From assembly GCF_000956405.1 (NCBI RefSeq), contig NZ_JYIV01000027.1, positions 124,001 through 188,000 on the forward strand: a DNA stretch of 64,000 bases, in the 5' to 3' direction. Source of the stretch: Microbacterium oxydans. GTDB lineage: Bacteria > Actinomycetota > Actinomycetes > Actinomycetales > Microbacteriaceae. Made by a program: the position numbers and the translations under genes. The notes beneath the pieces are model-generated. The model made no database searches, was not told the DNA's origin, and worked only from the letters and a program-made list of their open reading frames with translations. This document shows, in pieces, positions 42,201 to 50,287 of the stretch; the stretch's first letter is position 1, and each line of letters begins with the position of its first letter.

Positions 42201-44921
42201 CTAGGGACGCTTCTTCGACCCAATCGACTTGAGCCCGCGGCGTCCACGGAGTAGACCGAGGTCCCGTCCTTGGTGCGGTCGTTCGAGCCGGCTCAACACA
42301 GCGTGTTGGGTCTCTGGCGTCCAAAAGATCGTGAGGCGCTCTCGAGCTCGGGTAACCGCCGTGTAGAAGATGCTGTGTGAGAAGCGGTCCTCGTTGGCGT
42401 CGGTGATCACAACCTTCACGGAATCGTACTCGAGACCTTGCGCCTTGTGGATGGAAACCGCGTAGGCGACTTGGAACGGAACCGTCTTGCTATTGGACTC
42501 GTCCTCCTCGTCGGTACTCCCCTGCTCCGAAACGGAGAAACGGACCGTCGAGCCGCCGAGCCACTGCAATCCGGAGACTCGCGCGACATCAAATGCCGTG
42601 AGTATCCGATCTAACTCGATGTCAAACTGGATCTGACCGGGGAAGGTTTCGATTCCAACAATCGTTCCTTTGAGGTTGTTGTAGATGACTCCTCTGAATC
42701 GCGAGGTGTCCCCGAATAAGACGGGGTCGCCGATCTTGTACGTTGAGACGCCCCAAACGGTCGCTTCGCCAGGATTGCCGCTCTGGAGGAACCGGTTGAT
42801 GTTGTTGATGCCGTATAGGCCGTCGTAGTTGAGGCACAGGATGATCTCTTGGTCATTGCGCGGTGCGAAGAGGGTCTCGTCGAGCACGGCTGAGTAGCCG
42901 TAGTGAGCCAGCAACTCTTCGATGTTCGGCTCGATGCCGCGCACGGCATCCCAGAACTTCAGTAGCTGGGCGCTCTTCGTGCGGTAGGGGCTGGTGAGCT
43001 CGAACACCGAGGAGTCCGGCAGGAACGCCGGAGCCAACGTGAACCAGTTGCCGAATTTTATTGATTCGATCTGGTAACTGTCCCCGACAAGAACAAGTAG
43101 TTCGAACGACGTCCGCCGTAGCACCTGGAGGAGATCGTCGTTGCTGACGATGCTGCACTCGTCAATGAACAGCACGTCAAATTCGGTGCCGGTGTCGTTC
43201 CAGAGGTGGCTCGCGATCGTTCGAAACGTGGAGTTCTGGGCACTGACGCGCCGCTCAAGGTTGTTCTTCGCCGGATTGGTGTGCGCCAGGAACAACTTCC
43301 TCTTGTCGTTGAAAAAGTGAGCGATGTGGTCGATCATCGTCGACTTTCCCGTGCCGGCTGCACCGTAGATCAAGGCGACCTGGGAACTCGCGAACAGTGC
43401 TTTGAGCGCTGCCTCTTTCACCGGATCATCCACGTTCACCGTCGGCGTCTCCTCAAGCCATCGCTCGACCGCCTCGGTATATCCGCCGATCCCAGATTTG
43501 GCGTGGGCCTGAAGTTCTTCGATGATCTCGACCGAGTCGTCTTCGTACTCCTGGACGAAGACGTGCTTCTTGTCGTGGACGAGGTCCCGCGCCGGGCGGT
43601 GCCCGTGCCAGAGCTTGCTGTTGAAGGTCGCGATCAAAGCGTCAATGTCGCCGAAGCGCTCAAGCTCCTCATCGGGTGTGTAGAGCATGCCGTGCTGCTC
43701 GACGTTGTTCTTTACACGACGAGCAAGCAGCTCGTGGACGCGGTCACGAGTGTCCAGACTTTCGACCAGGTCGGAGAACGTGACGTTGTGCTTTTTCGGC
43801 GAGGTGCAGAAGGGCATTGAATCGAATGGCTTGCATCCGCGATCCAGGTTGAGATTCGAAAGCAGGCTAGAGGTTTGAGAGCTGTACTGCTGCTTGAGGA
43901 TCAGGTTATTCATCCTGAGCATGAGGTAGCGGATCATGTTGTGCCCGGGGCGATGGCGGGAAATCAGATCGCGGGCCCTCTCAAGCACGGGAAAGATCGC
44001 CGCCTTCTGGACGCGCCGCGTGGCATCCTCTCGTAGCCCCGCAAACCTAGTGTCAGGAAGCGCGACGACATCGAGGAGTCCAGTCTCCGTTCGAGTCAAA
44101 TACTTCATAAGCACGCGGTACTCACTGGACCCTGACGATACCTTCGACGCCACTCCGAACAACCGAGCGAAGTTGTCGAACTCGCACGGACGAATCGAGA
44201 CCTCCCAGTCCGTGATGATGGTGATCGGCATCGTCTGGCCGAGCACGTCGATGGCTTCGGAAACCACGGTAAGGTTCGCCGCGTACTTGTCCGTCATCTC
44301 GATGTCCGTGAAGGCAATGATTCGGTCGACCTTCTGCAAGTGATCAGTCGTCGCGCGGAAGACTACCTCGTAGAGAATCCGCCCCTTCGTGAAGATCGGC
44401 CGGATTCGATGGACGTAGTACCGGTTCCGAACACCTCCTGGTGTCGGATTGGCGCGGACGGCATCGATCCGGGCGGCGATCTTGCGGTGGTACTCGCGAA
44501 GTGAAGGATCGAGGTTGACCGGAAAATCCTCCAGATTATTGAGCGTCTCAATCTTGCAAGCTGCCCGCAGCAGCAGGCGTAGCCTGATGAGGTACTCGTA
44601 GTACTTGAGCATCAGCCGCTCGGAGGTGTCACCATCCATCGTGTAGTGCGACACGCTCTCCTGTAGCAATTTGTGGAAACGGTGCAGGAACTGAACGCGC
44701 TTCGGCGCTGACCCGATGGCGACCAGCGCCGCCTGAATCGCGTCGTAGTCGTAGTCAGCATCAGCACGGCCCGTGTGAAGGCGAACCGCTGCTCCCTCTA
44801 CGAGATTTCGAAGGTGTGACAAAACCACGAGCGACATAAGTGCACGATCGCCTTTCAGCGCAGCGATGCTGTCACAGATGGCACGATCGGCGCTACGGAT
44901 CTGATCATCGACTGTTCTCAT
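42201..44921 (-). CDS. Large SF1 (RecD/Pif1-like) helicase with unknown N-terminal half
   Basis: About 906 residues from ATG 44921, preceded by AGGGGGCGGCG. The second half is a superfamily-1B helicase core: Walker A YGAAGTGKSTMIDH (about 519-532), DEAD-box-equivalent FIDECSIVSNDDL (about 585), motif III VGDSYQIES, and the C-terminal SIHKAQGLEYDSV and YTAVTRARERLTIFW. The first 450 residues show no recognised domain but hold RNA-binding-like and mixed segments. Single-gene SF1 helicases of this kind occur in several anti-phage systems. The closest named system cannot be decided from sequence alone. Confidence 0.78.
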   Translation of the reverse strand: MRTVDDQIRSADRAICDSIAALKGDRALMSLVVLSHLRNLVEGAAVRLHTGRADADYDYDAIQAALVAIGSAPKRVQFLHRFHKLLQESVSHYTMDGDTSERLMLKYYEYLIRLRLLLRAACKIETLNNLEDFPVNLDPSLREYHRKIAARIDAVRANPTPGGVRNRYYVHRIRPIFTKGRILYEVVFRATTDHLQKVDRIIAFTDIEMTDKYAANLTVVSEAIDVLGQTMPITIITDWEVSIRPCEFDNFARLFGVASKVSSGSSEYRVLMKYLTRTETGLLDVVALPDTRFAGLREDATRRVQKAAIFPVLERARDLISRHRPGHNMIRYLMLRMNNLILKQQYSSQTSSLLSNLNLDRGCKPFDSMPFCTSPKKHNVTFSDLVESLDTRDRVHELLARRVKNNVEQHGMLYTPDEELERFGDIDALIATFNSKLWHGHRPARDLVHDKKHVFVQEYEDDSVEIIEELQAHAKSGIGGYTEAVERWLEETPTVNVDDPVKEAALKALFASSQVALIYGAAGTGKSTMIDHIAHFFNDKRKLFLAHTNPAKNNLERRVSAQNSTFRTIASHLWNDTGTEFDVLFIDECSIVSNDDLLQVLRRTSFELLVLVGDSYQIESIKFGNWFTLAPAFLPDSSVFELTSPYRTKSAQLLKFWDAVRGIEPNIEELLAHYGYSAVLDETLFAPRNDQEIILCLNYDGLYGINNINRFLQSGNPGEATVWGVSTYKIGDPVLFGDTSRFRGVIYNNLKGTIVGIETFPGQIQFDIELDRILTAFDVARVSGLQWLGGSTVRFSVSEQGSTDEEDESNSKTVPFQVAYAVSIHKAQGLEYDSVKVVITDANEDRFSHSIFYTAVTRARERLTIFWTPETQHAVLSRLERPHQGRDLGLLRGRRGLKSIGSKKRP

Positions 44922-45364
44922 CGCCGCCCCCTTGCAAGCCTCGTCGTCGTGTCCAACCTGTGGCTCGTGCCAGAGCGCTGGGATGGATCGCTGTACGCTC
45001 AAAGTACCGCGCGTGGTTGCAGTACGTCACGAACTAGCCGAGTTCCGTCCAATCTTCAGCACGTACCTCGGCAGCCGAGCTACGCTCGAGCACTTCATAA
45101 ATTGACGAGCCACCCCTACATCCGGCATGTACCCCACCGACCAAGCGCACGAGGCTCTCAACGCACGCGGCTTCTCCCACCCGAAGGAGACACTCCGGCG
45201 CATCACTCGGCACCCGGCGTCGCTGACCACTCACGCTTAGCCACTTCCACCTCAAACTCAAGGGGGTCGTAAGCTCGCGCTATGACGATCTCGGAGCCTT
45301 CGTCGGACACGTCAAGGCGGCTGCACGTCCAAACCCCCGAGCACTTACGGGGAGATGCCTGATC
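44922..45364. other. 443-bp divergent gap, no gene recognised
   Basis: Between the helicase (leftward) and HAD (rightward) genes. Short frames exist, but none resembles a known protein or shows a good start. Promoters for both genes should lie here. Confidence 0.4.
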
Positions 45365-45877
45365 ATGGATAGACGCTCGCATCAGCGCTCCGCACTGCTT
45401 GTGCTCGACGTCGATGGCACGATCTCCAGGATCCACCGCGAGGAAGAGCGCACGCTGCACCAGAACGCACAAGGCTGGCGCTCCTGGATGACGGTCGACG
45501 ATGACCTCGTGGACGCGCTTGACGATCTCGCACTGCGAGCCGACGTGCAGTTCGCGTGGTTGACGACTTGGCCGCGCGATCAGGTCGGCTGGTTGATCCG
45601 CGAGCCGTTACGCGGCAAGCTCAATGGCCCTTACGTGCCCTGGCAAAACTGGCCAAAGAGTGGATGGCGGACGATGAGCCTCATCTCGCACATCCGGCAG
45701 ACGGGCCCAGATGCGGTCGTGTGGGCAGACGATCGAGCTCCCGAGGACGCTGAGCAACGGCTAACCGCGATGACGGAGGTCCCATCGCTGGTCGTCCGCC
45801 CCGACAAGTTCGTGGGCCTCACCCTTGCCGATGTTGGGCAAATTGATCAGTTCCTAGACGAGCAGCTCGTAGTCTGA
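45365..45877 (+). CDS. HAD-superfamily phosphatase-like protein
   Basis: 170 residues. Motif I is ALLVLDVDGTIS (Asp14 as nucleophile and Asp16), motif II near VQFAWLTTWP (Thr), and motif IV VVWADDRAPEDA. These fit the short HAD proteins found with RNA-repair and mobile-island genes, which can act as 5'- or 3'-end phosphatases. The substrate here is unknown. It is a lone cargo gene on the + strand between two minus-strand genes. Confidence 0.75.
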   Translation: MDRRSHQRSALLVLDVDGTISRIHREEERTLHQNAQGWRSWMTVDDDLVDALDDLALRADVQFAWLTTWPRDQVGWLIREPLRGKLNGPYVPWQNWPKSGWRTMSLISHIRQTGPDAVVWADDRAPEDAEQRLTAMTEVPSLVVRPDKFVGLTLADVGQIDQFLDEQLVV

Positions 45878-45900
45878 ACGTCCGCCAGGCAGGGCGGCCC

Positions 45901-46278
45901 TCATTCGGATGCTTCCCCGGCCTTGGCACGAGCGTGAGACGCGCAGAGTGCCCACACCCACATTCGGATCGTGTAGGTCCTCGCCGGTGCCCCGCATTCT
46001 TCGCAGGTCCTCGTGCTCTCCCACTCAGCAGCAAGGATGGCGTCGCTGAACACTTCGTTGTAGTCGTAGACGTCGTCGGATGCACGAGCGTAAAAGCTGA
46101 GAGAGCCAAACTTTGATTTGATCTGCTGAACGACGTAGCCCGGAGCGATCGCCGCGAGCTTTCTGTCAAGCCGGTCGAGAAGCGGGTACCAGCCGGAGCT
46201 CACATCGATGAGCTCAGGCCAGCCAGGTTCGATGCGAGCAATGATCCGCCGAAGCCCCGGCGGAGCGTTCTCAGTCAT
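45901..46278 (-). CDS. Small protein with a Cys-rich C-terminus, unknown function
   Basis: 125 residues. The first 60 look like a compact alpha/beta unit (GWYPLLDRLDRKLAAIAPGY, FGSLSFYARA). The C-terminus has CEECGAPARTYTIRMWVWAL and a further Cys and His (CASHAR), a probable zinc knob. The pattern resembles small orphan proteins sprinkled in actinobacterial islands. No family is recognised. Confidence 0.6.
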   Translation of the reverse strand: MTENAPPGLRRIIARIEPGWPELIDVSSGWYPLLDRLDRKLAAIAPGYVVQQIKSKFGSLSFYARASDDVYDYNEVFSDAILAAEWESTRTCEECGAPARTYTIRMWVWALCASHARAKAGEASE

Positions 46279-46364
46279 ATCGTCCCCTCCTGATCGACGT
46301 TCTCCGCTCTAGACGACTCGAACGGGCTAGTGGTGGCTCACGGGTACATCGGCTCGATGGGAGC

Positions 46365-46883
46365 CTACGTACCTTCGTTCGTTTCGTCAGCCACCTCCAG
46401 CGGTTCCGCAAGCAGGACCAGTGTGGAATGCTTCGAACCGTTACGGGCAACTAGGGACGCTCGGGACTGTTGCCGCCGTCGAGAATGCTCACGGAACGCG
46501 CGCCCTACGCGCAGACTGCGCATCACGGCCCTGTCGAAGCTAATCATTCCTCGACGACGCCACTCGATAGCGGCGTGACCTCGAAATCCCGTGACCGCCC
46601 GTCGGCGCTCCATGAACTCGAGTTCTGGGAAAGGACCCGGCAATCCACCGGTGTCGGGCAGCAGGTGGGTGAAGAGTTCGGCGAACGTCGGACCGAGGCC
46701 CGTGCGGCGTCGAGTCTGCGCGATGAAGATGGCGGCAGCCAGCGCCCATTCCTCCGCGGTGTCATCGCCGGTGAACTCTTCGAACATGTACACCCATTCT
46801 GTAGGCGGCGGACTCGTGATGTCCTGCCACCAGATCGGGAACGCCTCACACATGACGCACACCATCACATTTCGCGGTCGCAT
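46365..46883 (-). CDS. Unrecognised cargo protein near the XRE regulator
   Basis: About 172 residues if the ATG at 46883 is used; the frame is open to 46994 and a later ATG lies at 46865. None has a clear ribosome site. The segment RRRTGLGPTFAELFTHLLPD followed by AIEWRRRGMISFDRAVMRSL suggests a helical, winged-helix-like region. It is divergent from the XRE gene, with a palindrome between, so it may be the target of that regulator, as in toxin or control modules. Function unknown. Confidence 0.5.
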   Translation of the reverse strand: MRPRNVMVCVMCEAFPIWWQDITSPPPTEWVYMFEEFTGDDTAEEWALAAAIFIAQTRRRTGLGPTFAELFTHLLPDTGGLPGPFPELEFMERRRAVTGFRGHAAIEWRRRGMISFDRAVMRSLRVGRAFREHSRRRQQSRASLVARNGSKHSTLVLLAEPLEVADETNEGT

Positions 46884-46980
46884 GCACGGGCCGATCCCGC
46901 GGCGCGACCGCCAGTCACCGGGATGGGCAGCACACGTGCAGGGAGTAGCGGAGCAATCCGACGAAGATGATGATTGTTTC

Positions 46981-47006
46981 GTATGGCCTCCCAAATTATG
47001 CCATAC
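46981..47006. promoter_or_regulatory. Candidate operator of the XRE regulator
   Basis: GTATGGC (46981-46987) and GCCATAC (47000-47006) form a perfect inverted repeat with a 12-base spacer, in the divergent region between the XRE gene and the gene at 46365. The spacing suits binding by an XRE dimer. Confidence 0.45.
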
Positions 47007-47049
47007 CGATTAGGCCAAGCATGAGAGCCCGGATCTAGACGCTTGGAAG

Positions 47050-47334
47050 GTGCGCCAGCGGAACGACGACTTGGAAGCAGATTGGGATGCGTTCGCGCAG
47101 CGCTTCGCCACTTCCCTTCGCACTGCTCGCCACAAAGCCAATCTGAGCCAGGAAGACGTGGCCTACCGCGCCGGGCTGACCCGGTACACGTATCAGAAGT
47201 ACGAGAAGGGCGAATCACGCCCCGGCCACCCGGCTAACCCGACGTTGCGAACTCTCCTGGCTCTCACCCAGGTGCTCGGCATCACCTTGACCGATCTGGT
47301 CCCGGGGAACGCTCCCGATCTTCGAAGTCGCTGA
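47050..47334 (+). CDS. XRE-family transcriptional regulator
   Basis: 94 residues from GTG 47050. A single Cro/C1-type helix-turn-helix: FATSLRTARHKANLSQEDVA, then AGLTRYTYQKYEKGESRP and LLALTQVLGITLTDL. It lies between the cargo and the transposition operon. Its 3' end overlaps the second tniQ gene by 120 bp, tail to tail, on the opposite strand. A likely job is control of the element's own genes or of the divergent gene at 46365. Note that most small XRE proteins of this type are autorepressors. Confidence 0.8.
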   Translation: MRQRNDDLEADWDAFAQRFATSLRTARHKANLSQEDVAYRAGLTRYTYQKYEKGESRPGHPANPTLRTLLALTQVLGITLTDLVPGNAPDLRSR

Positions 47335-48357
47335 GCGCTGTTCAGGCCCCTGCGTGACCCACGGTGCATCGTCGGCCCAGCCGGGAACGATGCGCCGGGA
47401 TACGACCCGAGATGCAGGTGCCGCACGCACAGAACGCTCCAGGATGTCCGCTCTTCTGCCGGAGCGCGTGATGTGGCGCAGGAGAACCGCTTTCTCACGG
47501 TAGGACGCTTCCGCGACCCCCTTCTCAAATGGCGTTTTCGATACCGTCGCCCCGCTCGACTTCGGCATTCGGATCGCGGTGTACATCGCGGCGCGGTGAA
47601 CCGCTACGACCGTGGCTGCGGTCGATTCCAGTTCCGCCGTCCGGCTTCCACCTCCAATGCCTACGACGAGCCCGATAAGCCCTTCGACCTGCTGGGAGTC
47701 GCTCTCGGCGAGTGCAAACAAGCTGAGCGTGACGTCAGGGTGCGTTAGCGTCACGAGCAGGTCAACTGCCGGCGCATACGAGCACGAGGCTCGGAGCCAG
47801 CGCGCGTCAGGTCGCTCTTGCCAGCTGTCGATGATCAAGCGCAGGGCAAGGTCGTATTCGCCCGTGTGCATCGTCACTCCACGTCTCCAAAGGACTCCTG
47901 AAATCGACTGTTCGGCGCGATGGCACGCCGACGGGGTGGACAGGAGTTCATCTTCACCGAGGAAGTGCCATCGACGGTGGCGAATGCAAAACCCACCTCC
48001 CCTACTGAACACCTCAGTCGGGTTTCCGTCGCTGCATACCAAGCACGCGGAGCGAGCGCGATCAACAACTTCGCACGTGGCGCAGCGTCGAAGCATCCAC
48101 CGAACGTGGTGGCAGCGCCGATACAGACGGAAGCGTGCGCGCTCCTTGGCGAAGTACCCGGGAGGCAGCGCACCGATTGCCTCAGTCGCAGATGTGAATC
48201 GAGCGTTGGTCGAGCTCGACCTGTTGGCACCAACCGTCCGCTCCAAATAGTGGGTGAGCGCGCTGAGATCGAGCGAGTTGGCGACGGCCAACCTAGCCAG
48301 GAAACCGGCAGGCGTCTCCCCGGGCAGCGGAATCACACGACAGGGAAGAGTTCGCAT
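47215..48357 (-). CDS. tniQ: TniQ-family target-selection protein, second copy
   Basis: 380 residues. It starts with the TniQ signature RVIPLPGETPAGFLARLAVA, then a zinc-binding region: CHHVRWMLRRCATCEVV, CLVCSDGN and CIRHRRWH. The longer C-terminal part (from about 190) is helical. TniQ proteins direct Tn7-like elements to their attachment site; a long copy often acts like TnsD and recognises the site sequence. Its last 40 residues are encoded antisense to the XRE gene, so the C-terminus may be altered by a recent join. It follows the first tniQ gene by 2 bp. Confidence 0.85.
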   Translation of the reverse strand: MRTLPCRVIPLPGETPAGFLARLAVANSLDLSALTHYLERTVGANRSSSTNARFTSATEAIGALPPGYFAKERARFRLYRRCHHVRWMLRRCATCEVVDRARSACLVCSDGNPTEVFSRGGGFCIRHRRWHFLGEDELLSTPSACHRAEQSISGVLWRRGVTMHTGEYDLALRLIIDSWQERPDARWLRASCSYAPAVDLLVTLTHPDVTLSLFALAESDSQQVEGLIGLVVGIGGGSRTAELESTAATVVAVHRAAMYTAIRMPKSSGATVSKTPFEKGVAEASYREKAVLLRHITRSGRRADILERSVRAAPASRVVSRRIVPGWADDAPWVTQGPEQRSATSKIGSVPRDQIGQGDAEHLGESQESSQRRVSRVAGA

Positions 48358-48359
48358 GC

Positions 48360-49262
48360 CTACCTCGACCTCAGTTCCACACGATGGTTCAGCACATGCG
48401 CCCTGATCGCCTTGACCCTCGGAAGCATGCGCCTGGCAGCGGGCGTAAGCACGCAGCCGCCTTGCGTCGCGACCGCGGACCTGCCGATCCAGAGTTCCCG
48501 TCCCTGAATTCTCAGGCTGTCGAAGATGCCGTCCACGGCGCGATGCCCTAGAGAGTGCGCGGCGACTACGCGATCGAACAGCATTGCCAGTGCGTACCCA
48601 CCGAGACCCTGCGACATCAGAACGTTCGCGAGACGAGCGTCAGTGAGCCGCGCAGTGAGCGCGATTCGCCGCGGAAATTGAAGAATCTCGTCATCCAGAA
48701 GTTCAGCTGCGCACCCACCTTCGAGATTTCGCAGTCGCAGCAACTCCGCGGCCGCATCAACTTCGGGTGACCGATACGGCACACCTCGAAGAGTGAGAGT
48801 TCCATTCAGCAGGCGTTGCGCGAGCAGGTGCTTGTGCCTCCCCGGCAGGGGAATATCTCGGCCGCTTCCGTGCCACCTCCGGTGTCGCACGCAGACCGGA
48901 CCGTGCATACGCGCGACTGTGACCTGATCGCCTCGGGCGCACCGTCTGCAGAGAGCCACAGCTGCCGGAATCATGCGACAACTCGGGCATTCGACTTGAC
49001 GCGTGGCGCCACCATGTCCACAGGCGCGACCGCCGGCTTCGCGGAGCAATGCACCATCCGGAAGCCCACCCAACGCCTCGATCTTCCGGAGGGCGCTTCT
49101 CGGTGTCACCCGAATTGGGAGGGTTCGATCCTCGCGTCGCAACGCCAACCAGAGGTCCTTTTCGCCGATTGCATTTGCGGCGCAAAGCCGCGCCCAGTAG
49201 CTCGCCGCCGTTTCTCCCGGATACAGGCGAACGGAAGTCGGAAGCCCGGGACGCGAGGTCAT
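48360..49262 (-). CDS. tniQ: TniQ-family target-selection protein, first copy
   Basis: 300 residues, with TSVRLYPGETAASYWARLCA as the TniQ signature and a zinc region: CGHGGATRQVECPSCRM, CRRCARGD, CVRHRRWH. It overlaps tnsC by 4 bp (ATGA), so its dose is tied to the ATPase. Two dissimilar tniQ genes in one element suggest two targeting routes, for example one for a chromosomal site and one for mobile DNA, as known for some Tn7 relatives. That is inference from gene number only. Confidence 0.88.
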   Translation of the reverse strand: MTSRPGLPTSVRLYPGETAASYWARLCAANAIGEKDLWLALRREDRTLPIRVTPRSALRKIEALGGLPDGALLREAGGRACGHGGATRQVECPSCRMIPAAVALCRRCARGDQVTVARMHGPVCVRHRRWHGSGRDIPLPGRHKHLLAQRLLNGTLTLRGVPYRSPEVDAAAELLRLRNLEGGCAAELLDDEILQFPRRIALTARLTDARLANVLMSQGLGGYALAMLFDRVVAAHSLGHRAVDGIFDSLRIQGRELWIGRSAVATQGGCVLTPAARRMLPRVKAIRAHVLNHRVELRSR

Positions 49263-50287
49263 GCCGCACTCACAGGCGTTCGCGATCGTCGCGGCTTGCT
49301 TGTGTGGAGCGTTGCGGCCGTCTGACGGCGGGCAAGATCGCGTTCAAATGCGGCCGAATCGAGCTTCTCGGTTCCGTCGTCCATCGCGCTCAGGGCAGCG
49401 AACTGCAAGAGGTCCTTGAGCAGTCCGATCTCCCCGCCCGTCAGCGCGTGCAGTGTCGGCGCCGCGGACAGAATCGATCCTGGCCGTTGCTCTGCTAGAC
49501 ACAGTGAGCTCTCCATGGCGAGAAGCAGATCACCCCAGCGAGCCTTCTCCGCGGTCGAGATCAAAGGAAATGGTAAGGCCACGTGCACTTCGAATCGCTT
49601 CCCGATCTGCCCACCACGTGAGCCGTCGAGAAGTCCGGTCCCCTCAACTGCGATTCCGGCGTAGACGAACGTGCCTCCACATCGCTCGGAAAGCTGCTTG
49701 AGCATGTCTGATGCCTCGACGTTCTGCCGGTACTTCAGATCGAGGTGATGCACGTCATCGACCAAGACAAGTTCGGTGGAGCATCTGCGCAGGGCGTTCG
49801 AGACCGCTTCCAGCAGGTCCCCGTAGGTCATCCTGCTGAGAACCGGGAGACCAAGGAATCGGGCGAACTCATGCATCAGAGCTTTGGCTGAGCACTGGGC
49901 GGGTACCGCGACATACACGACTGGGAGCATGCCCGGCCCCGCAGCCGGGTGGCCGGTGTCTCGCCGCCTGCGTTCGTGTGCTCTACCGATCTCGACTAGC
50001 GAAGTAGTCTTGCCCTGGCCTGGCTCCCCCGAGAGGATCAGGCCTAGCTTCCCGACTCGTCGGTAGGCGTTGAGCATGACGCGATCCCGCACGGCTCGCT
50101 GGAAGGCTTCGAACTGCGGTGTCCGCACGAAGGCGCCTGCCTGCGAGTATTGAGCTCGTCCCTGGTTGTATAACGCGCGGTCCCCGAAGCTCATGGCCCG
50201 AAGCTCCTCGGATGTGACCGGCGCCGGGCGCTCATACGCGGTGTCGACGTGCTCGCGCCAGCCTTCCTTGGTCGCGATCTCGATCAT
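49259..50287 (-). CDS. tnsC: TnsC/TniB-family transposition AAA+ ATPase
   Basis: 342 residues. Walker A GEPGQGKTT (residues 87-95) and Walker B ELVLVDDVHHLD (about 172-183) define the AAA+ core, followed by a sensor region and a helical C-terminus. This regulator links the target-site protein (TniQ) with the transposase, polymerising on DNA in the ATP state. It overlaps tnsB by 4 bp upstream and tniQ by 4 bp downstream. Its N-terminal 60 residues (MIEIATKEGWREHVDTAYER) are the expected TnsB-contact region. Confidence 0.92.
   Translation of the reverse strand: MIEIATKEGWREHVDTAYERPAPVTSEELRAMSFGDRALYNQGRAQYSQAGAFVRTPQFEAFQRAVRDRVMLNAYRRVGKLGLILSGEPGQGKTTSLVEIGRAHERRRRDTGHPAAGPGMLPVVYVAVPAQCSAKALMHEFARFLGLPVLSRMTYGDLLEAVSNALRRCSTELVLVDDVHHLDLKYRQNVEASDMLKQLSERCGGTFVYAGIAVEGTGLLDGSRGGQIGKRFEVHVALPFPLISTAEKARWGDLLLAMESSLCLAEQRPGSILSAAPTLHALTGGEIGLLKDLLQFAALSAMDDGTEKLDSAAFERDLARRQTAATLHTSKPRRSRTPVSAA

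Noticed and set aside
45003..45364. Small frames in the divergent gap at 45 kb as toxin or antitoxin genes
   Set aside because: No start with a ribosome site and no family resemblance. They vary in frame and overlap each other.
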